A stretch of 48,434 nt of DNA from Bernardetiaceae bacterium (GCA_020832465.1 JAFIER010000263.1:1-48434), one strand, 5' to 3'. Counted from the stretch's first letter, positions 8,558 through 18,367 are shown. Notes: generated by a model from the letters alone, not told the origin. Numbers and translations are program-made.

Positions 8558-10954
8558 TTAAAGAGGTAGTGCTATAAAAAAGGTCGTGCCTACGCCCTCT
8601 TCACTTTCAAACCAAATTTTACCCTCGTGTTTTTCAATAATTTTTTTGACAATATCTAAGCCTAAGCCACTGCCTTCGCCCGCTTTTTTGGTCGTAAAAA
8701 AGGGCTCAAAAATGCGATTTTGAATTTCTTTGGGAATGCCACCACCTGTATCCCTGATGCTAATAAGTATGGCTTTATTGTCTTCTAAGTTTGTTGTAAC
8801 TTCTATAGTGCCATGGCTGCCTATCGCTTGAATGGCATTATGAATTAAGTTTGTCCAGACTTGGCTGAGTTCGTCTATATAGCATTCGTAGTCGGGCAGT
8901 GGATTAAATTGACGGACTACTTCTATACTACCTTGTTTGATTTGATTGTTATAAAGCGTAAGCGTAGTCTCAATGCTCTCGGCAATTGATGCTTTTTGCT
9001 TCTCTCCGCTTTGGTCTTGGCGTGAGAAATTTTTGAGTGCAAAGATAATTTTTGAGGCGCGCTCCGTAGCGGTTCTGATATTTTGATTGGCTTTGAACAC
9101 CTCTATGACTTTATTGAGCACCTCTATAGTTTGCACAGGGTTAGGCATTTTTAGCAAATCCTTGTATGCATGCGATTCGTATAAGCCTATTTCGGTAAGA
9201 ATATCTGCTATGCTATCGGCTTGCGGTATTTGCTCGACTTCGAGCTTATCAATAAGATTGTATTTGATTTTGCGCTTTTCTTTTGAGGATAGATTTTCTC
9301 TGACCTCTAATGCTTGCTTGATAGCCTGCTGGAAGCTATGTAGCTGCGCTTTATTGAATGAAGCTACTAAAGGTGGAAGTTCGGGAAGAACTTCTAAAAG
9401 TGCAATTTCAGATGTTTGTGATGAGGAGCGAATTGCGCCCATAGGCGTATTGATTTCGTGTGCAATATTAGCGACAAGCTGCCCGAGCGTAGCCATTTTT
9501 TCCGATTGAACGAGCTGCGATTGTGCACTTTGCAATTCTTGTAAGGTATTCTCAAGTGTTTGATTTTTGTTTTCTAAATCATTTTGCAAAGCGAGGAGCT
9601 TATCTAAATTTTGCTTAAGCTCCTCTTCGGAGGCTTGCAATTCTTCGTTTTGCGACTGTATTTCGTTATTTTTTTGTTCTACTTCTTTGGTAGAGGCTTC
9701 GAGTGCTTTGTTTTTAGCTTCAATTTCAGCACTATTTTCGCTGAGTTTGGCATAGATAAGCCGCTGTTTTTTGCGACTTCTGATGAGCTGTATGATAAAA
9801 AATAGCATCACAATCAAGATTATACCAATGGCAATAAATATTTTTTGCTGTAGGCTTTTTTCTCTATTGGCGATATCGAGCTCGGTTTGTTTTTGCTTTA
9901 GGTCGTATTGACTTTTCAATAAGCTCATATCTTCTTTGTTCGCTTCCTTAAACATTTCGTTTCTGACCTCTACATACTTTTTAAGGGTCTGATTAGCGGC
10001 TTCAAACTTTTTATCTTTTTCATAGGCAATGGCTAAAGTTTGCAGTGCATCGGCGAGGTAGTCTTTTGCTTGCAACTCTTGTGCGATGCGGACTGCCTCT
10101 TGTGCCAATATTTGGGCTTGTACGGGGTTTTTAAGTCCGATATAAGATATGGCTAAATTGGTATGGATACCTGCTAATCTTTTATCATTGATATTTTTGC
10201 GGCTGATATCTAAGGTAGGCTCGAGCACTTGAAGAGCATCTTGAAATCGTCCGAGTTTGTTGTAGAGTTCGCCCATGCCGTTGAGCGTACTGGCAATGGC
10301 ATCAGGCACGCCTAATTTTTCTCTGATAGTAAGCGAGCTTTGATACTGCTCGAGTGCTTTTTCGTAGTCCTCGAGTCCTGTATATATCTCGGCAGAGCGA
10401 ATATAAGCATACGCCTCGCCACGTTCGTCTCCAATTTTATTGAAATAGAAAATGGCTTTGTCTATATTTTCTGTGGCCTGCTTGTACTCTGTTTGGATTT
10501 TATACAAATCGCCGATATTATTATAGGCATAGCCCATTTGAATATCTATCTCGTGCGCTTGTGCTACTTCTAAGGCTTTGAAATATTCGCTCATCGCTTC
10601 TGTATAATCTCCTTTATTTCGGTAGATTACTCCAGCAAAGTTATGGCTTTGTGCCAATGTTTTATATGCCTTGGTTCGCTCTGCCATGGCTACAGATTTC
10701 AAGGCATAATCTAAGGCTTTATCAAAATCTGTATTGCGCAAACGCCACGCTATCTGACTCAAAACCTCCGCCTTTTCTTGGGTTTCTTGAGGCAGGATTT
10801 CTACTTGCCTAAGCAAGCTATCGAGCTTTTTATCTACTTTGATTTCCTGCGCAATTACTGGGGGCAAAAAATACAGCATGCAGACTGTTACAGTAAGTAG
10901 GCACAGTTGTACTTTTTGCAGAAAAGATGTTATGTTATAATATGTCCTTATCAT
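8558..10954 (-). CDS. TPR-containing sensor histidine kinase
   Basis: A 798-residue kinase. An N-terminal hydrophobic signal/anchor (about 15-36, ending near VIAQ) is followed by tandem TPR repeats (about 60-335) predicted outside the inner membrane, one membrane helix (371-391), and a long coiled coil (395-485). The H-box AHEINTPMG has its His at 499. Then come the same long insert as in the neighbouring kinases, and the N, G1, F and G2 boxes (WTNLIHNAIQAI, DTGGGIP, FFTTKK, GSGLGLDI). The catalytic part is almost interchangeable with those at 6389 and 10961, even at DNA level, indicating tandem duplication or gene conversion. It begins only 6 bases after the broken upstream kinase, so the genes were probably co-transcribed. 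Signal unknown; TPRs suggest sensing through a protein partner. Confidence 0.93.
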   Translation of the reverse strand: MIRTYYNITSFLQKVQLCLLTVTVCMLYFLPPVIAQEIKVDKKLDSLLRQVEILPQETQEKAEVLSQIAWRLRNTDFDKALDYALKSVAMAERTKAYKTLAQSHNFAGVIYRNKGDYTEAMSEYFKALEVAQAHEIDIQMGYAYNNIGDLYKIQTEYKQATENIDKAIFYFNKIGDERGEAYAYIRSAEIYTGLEDYEKALEQYQSSLTIREKLGVPDAIASTLNGMGELYNKLGRFQDALQVLEPTLDISRKNINDKRLAGIHTNLAISYIGLKNPVQAQILAQEAVRIAQELQAKDYLADALQTLAIAYEKDKKFEAANQTLKKYVEVRNEMFKEANKEDMSLLKSQYDLKQKQTELDIANREKSLQQKIFIAIGIILIVMLFFIIQLIRSRKKQRLIYAKLSENSAEIEAKNKALEASTKEVEQKNNEIQSQNEELQASEEELKQNLDKLLALQNDLENKNQTLENTLQELQSAQSQLVQSEKMATLGQLVANIAHEINTPMGAIRSSSQTSEIALLEVLPELPPLVASFNKAQLHSFQQAIKQALEVRENLSSKEKRKIKYNLIDKLEVEQIPQADSIADILTEIGLYESHAYKDLLKMPNPVQTIEVLNKVIEVFKANQNIRTATERASKIIFALKNFSRQDQSGEKQKASIAESIETTLTLYNNQIKQGSIEVVRQFNPLPDYECYIDELSQVWTNLIHNAIQAIGSHGTIEVTTNLEDNKAILISIRDTGGGIPKEIQNRIFEPFFTTKKAGEGSGLGLDIVKKIIEKHEGKIWFESEEGVGTTFFIALPL

Positions 10955-10960
10955 AAGATT

Positions 10961-13306
10961 TTAATTTGCAGGTAAGATGGGCAAACTTACAAAAAAGGTC
11001 GTGCCTACGCCCTCTTTGCTTTCAAACCAAATTTTACCTTCGTGTTTATCTACGATTTTTTTGACAATATCGAGTCCTAAGCCACTGCCCTCGCCTGCTT
11101 TTTTGGTGGTAAAAAACGGATTAAAAATTTTGTCTTGAATATTTTTAGGAATACCACCACCTGTATCGCTGATGCTAACAAGTATGGCTTTATTCTCTTC
11201 TGTTTTTGTCGTAATTTCCAAAGAGCCTTCACTTCCCATGGCTTGTATGGCATTATAAATCAAGTTTGTCCATACTTGACTGAGCTCATCTATAAAGCAT
11301 TTGTATTGGGGGAGGTCTGCAAAATTACGAATAACTTTTACGCCGTGCTTGAGTTGGTTTTGATAAAGCGTAAGCGTAATTTGCAGGCTTTCGTTAATAT
11401 CGGCATCTTTTTTTTCACCGCTTTGGTCTTGTCGTGAGAAATTTTTGAGTGCAAAGATAATTTTAGCAGCGCGCTCCGTAGCGGTTACGATGTTTTTGTT
11501 GGCGCGTAAGATGCCTGATAGTTCGTAAGCAAATTGTAATATGCGGGTAGCTTGTGGCTGTTCGAGGATTTTAAAATAGAGTTCTGGGTTGTTGTAAAGT
11601 CCCATATCTACGATTACGTCAGCGAGGGTATCGGTATCCTCTGCTTGCAAATTTTCAAATGCTTTATCCTCGATATTTTCTACAATGTCGTAGCGCAGGC
11701 TTCTTTTTTCACGTGTTGTGAGCATCTCGTTTTGTGCTAAGGTATGCTTGAGTGCTTCTTGTAATAGCTCTTGCTCTCGGTCTGAAATTTCTTTTACAAA
11801 TTTAGGGAGTGCTGGCAGTGTGCTGTTAAGGACTGCTGTCATATTTCCCGCCGAGGAGCGAATCGCCCCGAGTGGTGTATTGATTTAGTGTGCAATATTA
11901 GCGACGCGCTGCCCGAGCGTAGCCATTTTTTCAGAGTGAATGAGTTGGGCTTGTGAGCTTTTGAGTTCTTGTAATGTTTTTTCTAAAACTTCTTTTTGTT
12001 GTTGTAAGGTCTCTTGGGTAGCTTGCAATTCTTCGAGATTTTGGCGGAGTTCTTCTTCGGAGGCTTGCAATTCTTCATTTTGTTCTTTGATTGTAAGGGT
12101 GCGCTGCTTGACTTTCTGCTCGAGGTTTTTACTGTAATCCTCAAGTGCACTTTTAGATATTTTTAGATTTTCAACCATTTGATTAAAAGCATCAGCAAGT
12201 TGCCCAATTTCATTTTGGGCTTTGATATGTATGCGTGTATCGAGGTCGCCTTGTCCTACATTTTCTGAAAATTTAGTAAGTGCAACAATAGGTTTAGCTA
12301 TGCGCCTTGCGATATAAAAGGCTACAAAAATTACAACCAACACGGTAAGCAGTATAATCGTGATAAGCATAAACCGCAGCTTTTGAATTGGTTCAAAAGC
12401 CTCGTCTGTATCTATTTTGATGACTAGGCCTGCCCGCAGTGAGGGGATATAACTCCAGAGTGCAATGACTTGCTGCCCACGATAATCCGTATCTAAGCCA
12501 CTACCCCGTTGTCCTTTTATAGCATACTGTGGGGCAAGGCTATTGTTTTTTTCTTCGTTTATATCAAAGGAAAGCTCAAATGCACTGTGTGCGCGATTTC
12601 TTAGGTCTGCGATTAAAATGGCTTTATTCTTCACCAGGGCAAGCAGCATGGTTTCACCTGTTTTTCCTAATCCTGTATAATTATTGATAATCGCATTGAT
12701 TTCTTGATTATTGATTTGTGCAATAAGTACGCCCTTTATTAGCCCTTTGATATACATAGGCTGTGCTATAAAAGCTGTAGGATAAGGCGTAAAAGGAGCG
12801 TATGAGAAATCGGAGATTTCGCTTTGTAGCAATATATTAGCACGCTCGAAGACAGCGGCTAATTCCGTATTTTGATAGGTATTATGGGTTTTAAAATTGA
12901 TATTTTTGAGCTGTGGCTGGCTCGAGTAGCATAGCTTGCCATCAACAGATACAAAAAATAAGTTTTCGTAACGAAAAGCCTCTTTGTATCGCAAAAGTGC
13001 TTTTGCACTCTCTGTTTGCTTGCTACTATCTCCATGCGCTAAAAAGACTTGACATGCCTGCTGTACTTCTGGTATGGTGGCAAGCGTATGAATATGTCGC
13101 TCCCTTTCGGTCAGATAGTTTGCAATTTGCTCTGACTGCCGCTCTGCAATAGAATACAAATTATTGGTAATTTCATGAGTGAGCGCCTCCTGAGCTTTCC
13201 AAAAACTTACAGTAGTAAGAAGCACCGCCACCGAAAGCCCAATAATAAGAAACCAGAAAAGTAACTGCCAAGCAATTTTGATATATGTTTTTTTGTATTT
13301 AGACAT
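10961..13306 (-). pseudogene. Cache/HAMP histidine kinase interrupted by an in-frame stop at the H-box
   Basis: Reading from the ATG at 13306: a membrane segment near residues 15-35, a periplasmic Cache-like domain (QSEQIANYLTERERHI onwards), a second membrane segment followed by HAMP (ARRIAKPIVAL...ARRIAKPI type linker with EIGQLADAFNQM), a coiled coil, then GQRVANIAH. The next codon is TAA (11887-11885), where paralogues have GAA (Glu of HEINTP). The same frame continues with INTPLGAIRSS and a complete catalytic domain to 10961. One G-to-T change on the coding strand explains it; there is no frameshift. An ATG at 11842 could start a 293-residue catalytic fragment without the His. Alternatives are a sequencing error or natural separation into two polypeptides. 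Confidence 0.85.
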
Positions 13307-13400
13307 TATTAGCAAATAATCTTATGTACCAAAAAGTAAAAATAGTTATTTTTTTAAGAAAACACAACCTTTTACCATTTTTTTATATGCAAAGCATCAT

Positions 13401-13541
13401 AATACTACTGTACATTTTTGCATAGCGTGGGGTTTGCAAACCCCACGCTATGCAAAAATGGGCTTAGCACTAACATTTCTTTAAGAAATGTCATTTCTAA
13501 ACTTATAGCTGCATAAATATGAAATATACCCCAATAGTATG
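13401..13541. mobile_element. Family A element, degraded copy A1
   Basis: The left end AATACTACTGTACAT matches family A. It contains a perfect 48-bp palindrome (13413-13460; half-site CATTTTTGCATAGCGTGGGG plus TTTG), identical to the one in A2, then GGGCTTAG and a partly decayed stem ACTAACATTTCT / AGAAATGTCATTT (13468-13497). The right end is degenerate (AATAGTATG near 13541) and I find no target duplication. It lies in the 370-base gap between the divergent kinase and mod genes, inverted relative to A2 on the far side of mod-res. Confidence 0.65.
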
Positions 13542-13559
13542 AAAAAAAGTAAAAAAATC

Positions 13560-13590
13560 TTGACTATTTTTTTTAGAATTGCTATATTTA
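13560..13590 (+). promoter_or_regulatory. Candidate promoter of the type III R-M operon
   Basis: TTG (13560-13562), 20-base spacer, TATATTTA (13583-13590); close to the Bacteroidota consensus except for the last base of the -7 box. It would leave a leader of roughly 80 bases before the mod ATG. It lies just right of element A1. Confidence 0.45.
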
Positions 13591-13676
13591 CGCAGTAGTT
13601 TTAGATTTAATGAAAATATTGAACTACACACACGCTAAGCGCGCCAATACTTGGAGGCTGCATAAAAACAAAACCT

Positions 13677-15440
13677 ATGGATAAAACCAAACTTCTCGAT
13701 AAAATTCAGCATCTAAAAGACCTGACCGAAGAGGAAAAAAAAATCCTCACCGATGCGCTTACAAAACAAAAAAAATACGGACTCGTCTGGGAAGATAAAC
13801 CCGAAGACGTAGAGCAAAAACTTGCCAAAGAATTGCCCATTTTCATAGAAGATAAAAGCAAGGCTATCCTTGCCAAAAAACTAAACGCACTCAAAGGTGA
13901 GCAACAAAACTTACAGGAAGACAAACCCCAAAACGCACCCAATCATATCCTTATTGAAGGCGACAACCTACATGCACTCACTGCCCTGAGTTTTACGCAC
14001 AAAGAGAAAATTGATGTCATTTATATTGACCCACCCTATAATACGGGTAACAAAGATTTTAAATATAATGACCATTTTGTAGATAAAGAAGACCAATACC
14101 GACACTCAAAATGGCTCGCTTTTATGCAAAAAAGACTCAAAATCGCTAAAACATTGCTCAAAGACTCTGGAGTCATTTTTATCTCGATTGATGACAACGA
14201 AAACGCTCAACTTAAAATCCTTTGTGATGAAATCTTTGGAGAAGAAAATTTTGTTTCGGATATAATTTGGCAATCAAGAAAGTCTGTGTCAAATGATACA
14301 TTTGTTTCTTTAAATCATAATTATACTTTATTTTATGGTAAAAATATTTCTTTTCTAAATAAAAATGATTTTAGGCTTCCTGTTTCAAAAGAAAAATTCA
14401 ATAACCCTGATAACGACCCAAGAGGAGCTTGGATTGCTGACCCTTTTGATGCACCTAATATAAGACCTAACTTAACTTATATTATCAAAAATCCTAATAC
14501 AAATGAAGAGTTTTTACCTCCAAAAGGAAGATGTTGGAGAACAACCGAAGAAGAATATTTAAAATTATTAAAAGATAATAGAATAGTTTTTGGTAAAAGT
14601 GGCAAAACAAAACCACAGTTAAAAAGATTTCTAAGTTTTGCAAAAGACAAAGGAACTACACCTATAAGTATTTGGAATGATTTAGAAACAACTACAAATG
14701 GAACTCAACAATTAGAAAATATTTTTGGACTTAAAAAATTCACAAATCCAAAACCTTTAGGATTATTAAATAGAATTTTAAAACTTTCTTCTCAAAAAGA
14801 CTCCCTAATCTTAGATTTCTTTGCGGGTTCGGGGACGACTTTGCATGCGGTGATGGAATTGAACAAAGAAGATGGTGGTAAAAGGAGTTGTATATTGGTA
14901 ACGAACAACGAAAATAATATATGCGAGGAGGTAACTTATGAGCGTAATAAGCGGGTAATTGAGGGCTATACGAATAAAAAAGGGGAGATAGTTTCGGGTT
15001 TGCGGGAGAATAACTTGCGTTATTATCGTTGCGGTTTTGTGGGCAGTGAAAAGACGGAAGCAAATCGGCGTCTGCTTACGGCACGTAGTACGGAGCTTTT
15101 GCAGATAAAAGAGGATTGTTATGAGGAATTGACTGAGGGTGCGGGTTTTTCGGCTTCGGCGTGCAGGATATTTTACAATGTTTTTTCGGATAAATACATG
15201 GGCGTGGTGTATTATTCTCGTGATATGTATTCGGTTTTGGAGGCGTTGCGGGATTATATTTTGACATTGAAGTTGTCAGGTGCATTTCATTTGTATGCTT
15301 TTAGTCCGGAGAGCGATAGTTTATTAGATTTTTTTGAAGATATTCAGGACAAGCTTGTTTTAGTTCCTTTGCCTGAGGCTATTTATAATGCTTATATAAA
15401 AACTATACCAGACCCTAAGGGAGGATTCAAAACCCCTTAG
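13677..15440 (+). CDS. mod: Type III restriction-modification DNA methyltransferase (Mod)
   Basis: Predicted N6-adenine methyltransferase and specificity subunit of a type III R-M system. Motif order is that of the beta class: DPPYNTG (118-124) first, then the SAM motif FFAGSGTT (about 380-387). Between them (about 195-378) is the variable target recognition domain. The C-terminal region (about 400-587) is typical of Mod proteins. Length 587 is normal. The res gene starts 19 bases after its stop. Base use is a mosaic: codons for 1-190 are C-rich, the recognition domain is strongly AT-rich, and from FAGSGTT onward codons become G/T-rich like res. That pattern suggests the recognition domain was swapped by recombination. 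The recognition sequence cannot be inferred. Confidence 0.93.
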   Translation: MDKTKLLDKIQHLKDLTEEEKKILTDALTKQKKYGLVWEDKPEDVEQKLAKELPIFIEDKSKAILAKKLNALKGEQQNLQEDKPQNAPNHILIEGDNLHALTALSFTHKEKIDVIYIDPPYNTGNKDFKYNDHFVDKEDQYRHSKWLAFMQKRLKIAKTLLKDSGVIFISIDDNENAQLKILCDEIFGEENFVSDIIWQSRKSVSNDTFVSLNHNYTLFYGKNISFLNKNDFRLPVSKEKFNNPDNDPRGAWIADPFDAPNIRPNLTYIIKNPNTNEEFLPPKGRCWRTTEEEYLKLLKDNRIVFGKSGKTKPQLKRFLSFAKDKGTTPISIWNDLETTTNGTQQLENIFGLKKFTNPKPLGLLNRILKLSSQKDSLILDFFAGSGTTLHAVMELNKEDGGKRSCILVTNNENNICEEVTYERNKRVIEGYTNKKGEIVSGLRENNLRYYRCGFVGSEKTEANRRLLTARSTELLQIKEDCYEELTEGAGFSASACRIFYNVFSDKYMGVVYYSRDMYSVLEALRDYILTLKLSGAFHLYAFSPESDSLLDFFEDIQDKLVLVPLPEAIYNAYIKTIPDPKGGFKTP

Positions 15441-15459
15441 TGTCTAAAAGGAATAAGAT

Positions 15460-17802
15460 ATGTTTACACTCAAAAAATATCAAGAAAAAGCAGTATTAAA
15501 TCTGTTAGAGGAAAGTTTTCAATGCTTATCATCACCATTTCGTCGTGAGTCTTTGTTATTGAAAGCGCCTACGGGTTCGGGCAAGACGGTTATGATGGCG
15601 AGTTTTATCAGTCGTTTGGTAGAGGAGGTTCGTTTGCAGCCGAATTTACCTGCGAATGTAGCATTTATTTGGCTTGCGCCTAATACTTTACATTTGCAGA
15701 GTTATGAATCTTTGCGAAATTTTTATAGCACTTTGCAAGACTTGCGCACCTTTCGCCTTTCAGACTTGCAAATCAATGATTTGTATTTAGAACACAAAGA
15801 TTTGCTTTTTGTGAACTGGAGCAGTTTGGATAAAGACAAGAACACATTTCGTCAGGATAACGAAAGGAGTTTTAATCTTGAGAGTTTGTTAGTCAATACG
15901 AAGGCAAAAGGTACGGAGTTGATTGTGATTATTGACGAGGCTCATCTTTCTGCATTTACGGGCAAGCAGGCAAAAAAAGTATTGGCTATGCTTAATGCGA
16001 AATTAGAGGTTTCGGTAACGGCAACGCCTTTATTGATTCCGAATCGTAATGTAATCATTCATCGTCAGGAGGTTGTGGCAGAAGAGATGATAAAGAAAGG
16101 TGCTATCATGAACCCTAAGCTCAAGGCGAGCAAGCAAAACGAAAGTGGTTCTACCTTAGATATATACTTATTAGAAGAGGCTTTACAAAAACGGGAGTCT
16201 ATTCGGAAAAAATATGAGGAGCTTGGTATCCCTATAAATCCTTTGCTATTGATACAATTACCTTCCGAAAATAAGGCATTAAGTAAAGAAGATGTCAGCA
16301 AACGGAATTATATATCTCATTATTTGGAGGAGAGTCATGGCATCAGCGAGAAGAATGGTGGTCTTGCGGTTTGGCTTTCTGATAGCAAAGACAAAGTAAA
16401 TTTAGAGGGCATAGAAAATCCAAATGCTTCTCAAAAGGTTTTAATTTTTAAGCAGGCTATTGCCCAGGGTTGGGACTGTCCTCGTGCTTCGGTTTTATTG
16501 ATTTTTAGGGAGTACGGCAATTTTAATTTTGGTGTACAGACTGTGGGGCGTATTTTGCGGATGCCGGAGCAGCGTCATTATGATGAGGATTTATTAGATT
16601 TTGGTTATATTTATACGAACGTACAAAATGATTTGATTAAGATTGTAGCTGATGATTTAGACTATTTCAATCTACAAATCGGTACACGTCAGTCAGATTT
16701 GTCTTATCCAAGTCTTTTGAGTAGCTATGTAAAGAATGATAGAAGTGCGAAGGGCTATCTGACGATTCGTTTTTATGATGTTTTTTATCAGGTTGTGGAG
16801 AAGCGTTACGGTGTAGAGCAGATACCTGAAACAACGGTTATGAGTAGCAGTGCTGAGGGTGAAAAATCGGTAGCAATTAGGGAACGGAATCGGGCTATAT
16901 TTCGTAAAAATGGTTGGCATTTAGAATCAGAAGATGTAAGTATTGATGTGCCTACTGATTTGCATATAGACCAGTACGAGGTCAATAGCATTTATCAGGT
17001 GCAGGATAGCATAGAGCATTTTGGTCGTACGCAAGTAGAGCTAAGTGCTATGGTCGATCGTTTCTGTTATAGGGTAATTACGCGTCTGAACCGTTCTAAG
17101 AGTTGGAAAGTTATGCGTACTGCCCTTATTCAGTTTGTAGAGTATTATTTAGGTTATGATGAGTATAGGTTTCGTAAAATCCTTCTCAACCCTTATAATC
17201 AGCCGATGCTAAAAGAGTTGATAACAAGTGCTTTAGAGAACTTTGATACTTGGCAAAAAGAGCGAGGTAATGAGATGCGTCAGTTGGCATCTGCGAGCTG
17301 GGAAGTTCCTTTGGAACGCATTTATGCAGAGACCCACGATAAGCACCCCAATATTTTAAGTCATGCCCTTTTGCCTTATTATGAGTTGCGTAGTGCCTCT
17401 ACGCCTGAGCGTAAGTTTGCTGTTTTTTTGGAGCATCACAAAGAGCATATTTTTTGGTGGTACAAAAATGGAGATAAAGGCAAGGAGCATTTTGCGATTA
17501 CTTATAAAAATTTACAAAATCGTGAAAGTTTGTTTTACGTAGATTTTATTGTATATCTAAAAAATGGTCAGATTGCATTATTTGATACTAAAACACGGGG
17601 TTCTGACGTAGAGGCTGTCCAGAAGCATAATGCTTTATTAGAATATGCAGAATTGCAAAGCCCTAAGCGCAGTAAAAAACTTTTAGGAAGTATCGTTATT
17701 GTCGAGGAGCAGCATGGGGACTACCTATTTCGTTATTGTCAGAATCGCATTACGGATACTCATGATTTGCGTGGTTGGGGTTTTGTGCGTGATTTATTTT
17801 AA
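15460..17802 (+). CDS. res: Type III restriction enzyme, helicase/nuclease subunit (Res)
   Basis: A 780-residue superfamily 2 translocase with nuclease. Walker A APTGSGKT (36-43), DEAH box IIDEAH (about 157-162), motif III-like SVTATP, RecA-2 motifs GWDCPRA and GRILRMPEQ, and near the C-terminus YVDFIVYLKNG...FDTK, the expected place of the PD-(D/E)xK nuclease (here VD and DTK rather than PD and ETK). It works with Mod to cleave DNA at sites with unmodified recognition sequences, protecting against phage. It is shorter than EcoP15I Res but has all core motifs. The frame is intact throughout. An inverted repeat follows the gene (17885-17907). Confidence 0.93.
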   Translation: MFTLKKYQEKAVLNLLEESFQCLSSPFRRESLLLKAPTGSGKTVMMASFISRLVEEVRLQPNLPANVAFIWLAPNTLHLQSYESLRNFYSTLQDLRTFRLSDLQINDLYLEHKDLLFVNWSSLDKDKNTFRQDNERSFNLESLLVNTKAKGTELIVIIDEAHLSAFTGKQAKKVLAMLNAKLEVSVTATPLLIPNRNVIIHRQEVVAEEMIKKGAIMNPKLKASKQNESGSTLDIYLLEEALQKRESIRKKYEELGIPINPLLLIQLPSENKALSKEDVSKRNYISHYLEESHGISEKNGGLAVWLSDSKDKVNLEGIENPNASQKVLIFKQAIAQGWDCPRASVLLIFREYGNFNFGVQTVGRILRMPEQRHYDEDLLDFGYIYTNVQNDLIKIVADDLDYFNLQIGTRQSDLSYPSLLSSYVKNDRSAKGYLTIRFYDVFYQVVEKRYGVEQIPETTVMSSSAEGEKSVAIRERNRAIFRKNGWHLESEDVSIDVPTDLHIDQYEVNSIYQVQDSIEHFGRTQVELSAMVDRFCYRVITRLNRSKSWKVMRTALIQFVEYYLGYDEYRFRKILLNPYNQPMLKELITSALENFDTWQKERGNEMRQLASASWEVPLERIYAETHDKHPNILSHALLPYYELRSASTPERKFAVFLEHHKEHIFWWYKNGDKGKEHFAITYKNLQNRESLFYVDFIVYLKNGQIALFDTKTRGSDVEAVQKHNALLEYAELQSPKRSKKLLGSIVIVEEQHGDYLFRYCQNRITDTHDLRGWGFVRDLF

Positions 17803-17884
17803 TGCTGACTGGCATTCTGTAAAGTATTCGTTTTTTGAGTACATTGTAACTCGGTAAAAAGGAGGTGCGTGGGGAGTTTTGGAG

Positions 17885-17907
17885 CTCCTCTTCTTTGGAG
17901 AGGAGAG
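17885..17907 (+). terminator. Hairpin downstream of res
   Basis: Stem CTCCTCT / AGAGGAG with a 7-base loop, about 80 bases past the res stop. A T-run appears only some 15 bases later, so terminator function is weakly supported. The 313-base gap to the next gene also holds element A2. Confidence 0.35.
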
Positions 17908-17949
17908 CAAACACGGCAATTTTTCTTATATTATTTATTTAAGCGAGAT

Positions 17950-18071
17950 CATACTGCTAGACATTTAGCATTCAGAACTAACATTTCTTTAAGAAATGTT
18001 AGTTCTAAGCTCATTTTTGCATAGCGTGGGGTTTGCAAACCCCACGCTATGCAAAAATGTACAGTAGTATG
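17950..18071. mobile_element. Family A MITE-like element, copy A2 (122 bp)
   Basis: Terminal inverted repeats CATACTGCTAGACAT and (complement of the right end) CATACTACTGTACAT. Inside are the stem AGAACTAACATTTCT / AGAAATGTTAGTTCT (17973-18005) and the 48-bp perfect palindrome (18012-18059) identical to that in A1. The flanks AAGCGAGAT (17941-17949) and AAGCGTGAT (18072-18080) match at 8 of 9 positions, an aged 9-bp target duplication. It sits 45 bases upstream of the small-protein gene that opens the Dnd-like cassette, so it may separate that cassette's promoter from the coding region or influence it. Confidence 0.85.
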
Positions 18072-18115
18072 AAGCGTGATAATATTTCTATTGAACATCA
18101 TAAAATAATAACACA

Positions 18116-18367
18116 ATGGAAGATAAACCATATAATTCGCAACAGGGTATAGATCGCACTTTTCTACAGTTCGGTATTCGTACAGACGATATGCAAATTA
18201 TTAAAGATATAGCCGCCGAGCATGAAGTAAATTTTGAATGGCTACAAAACTTATTAGAAGATTTTTATAGCAAGAAGGTAAAAAATCAAAATTTAGAAGA
18301 TAAGCATATCGAGAAGATTGTAACAAAGGCACTTAAAAAGCTGCCAGACTATTTGGATAATAACTAA
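18116..18367 (+). CDS. Small acidic protein at the head of the Dnd-like cassette
   Basis: 83 residues, charged, no signal peptide or membrane segment. The core IIKDIAAEHEVNFEWLQNLLEDFYSKKV looks helical, and the Lys-rich tail (KIVTKALKKLPDYL) may form another helix. Small proteins of this type are, to my recollection, annotated next to dnd-type DNA modification genes in Bacteroidota, but I cannot check that here. Its stop is 26 bases before the DndD-like gene, same strand, so co-transcription is likely. A role as adaptor or DNA-binding partner of the two ATPases is inference. Confidence 0.75.
   Translation: MEDKPYNSQQGIDRTFLQFGIRTDDMQIIKDIAAEHEVNFEWLQNLLEDFYSKKVKNQNLEDKHIEKIVTKALKKLPDYLDNN

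Noticed and set aside
11885-11887. Recoding of UAA as an amino acid
   Set aside because: No recoding signal seen, no other in-frame stops used in the window; simple nonsense change fits better.
13401-18071. Mod-res as cargo of a composite transposon
   Set aside because: The outer element A1 has no target duplication and there is no transposase; only A2 itself shows duplicated target bases.
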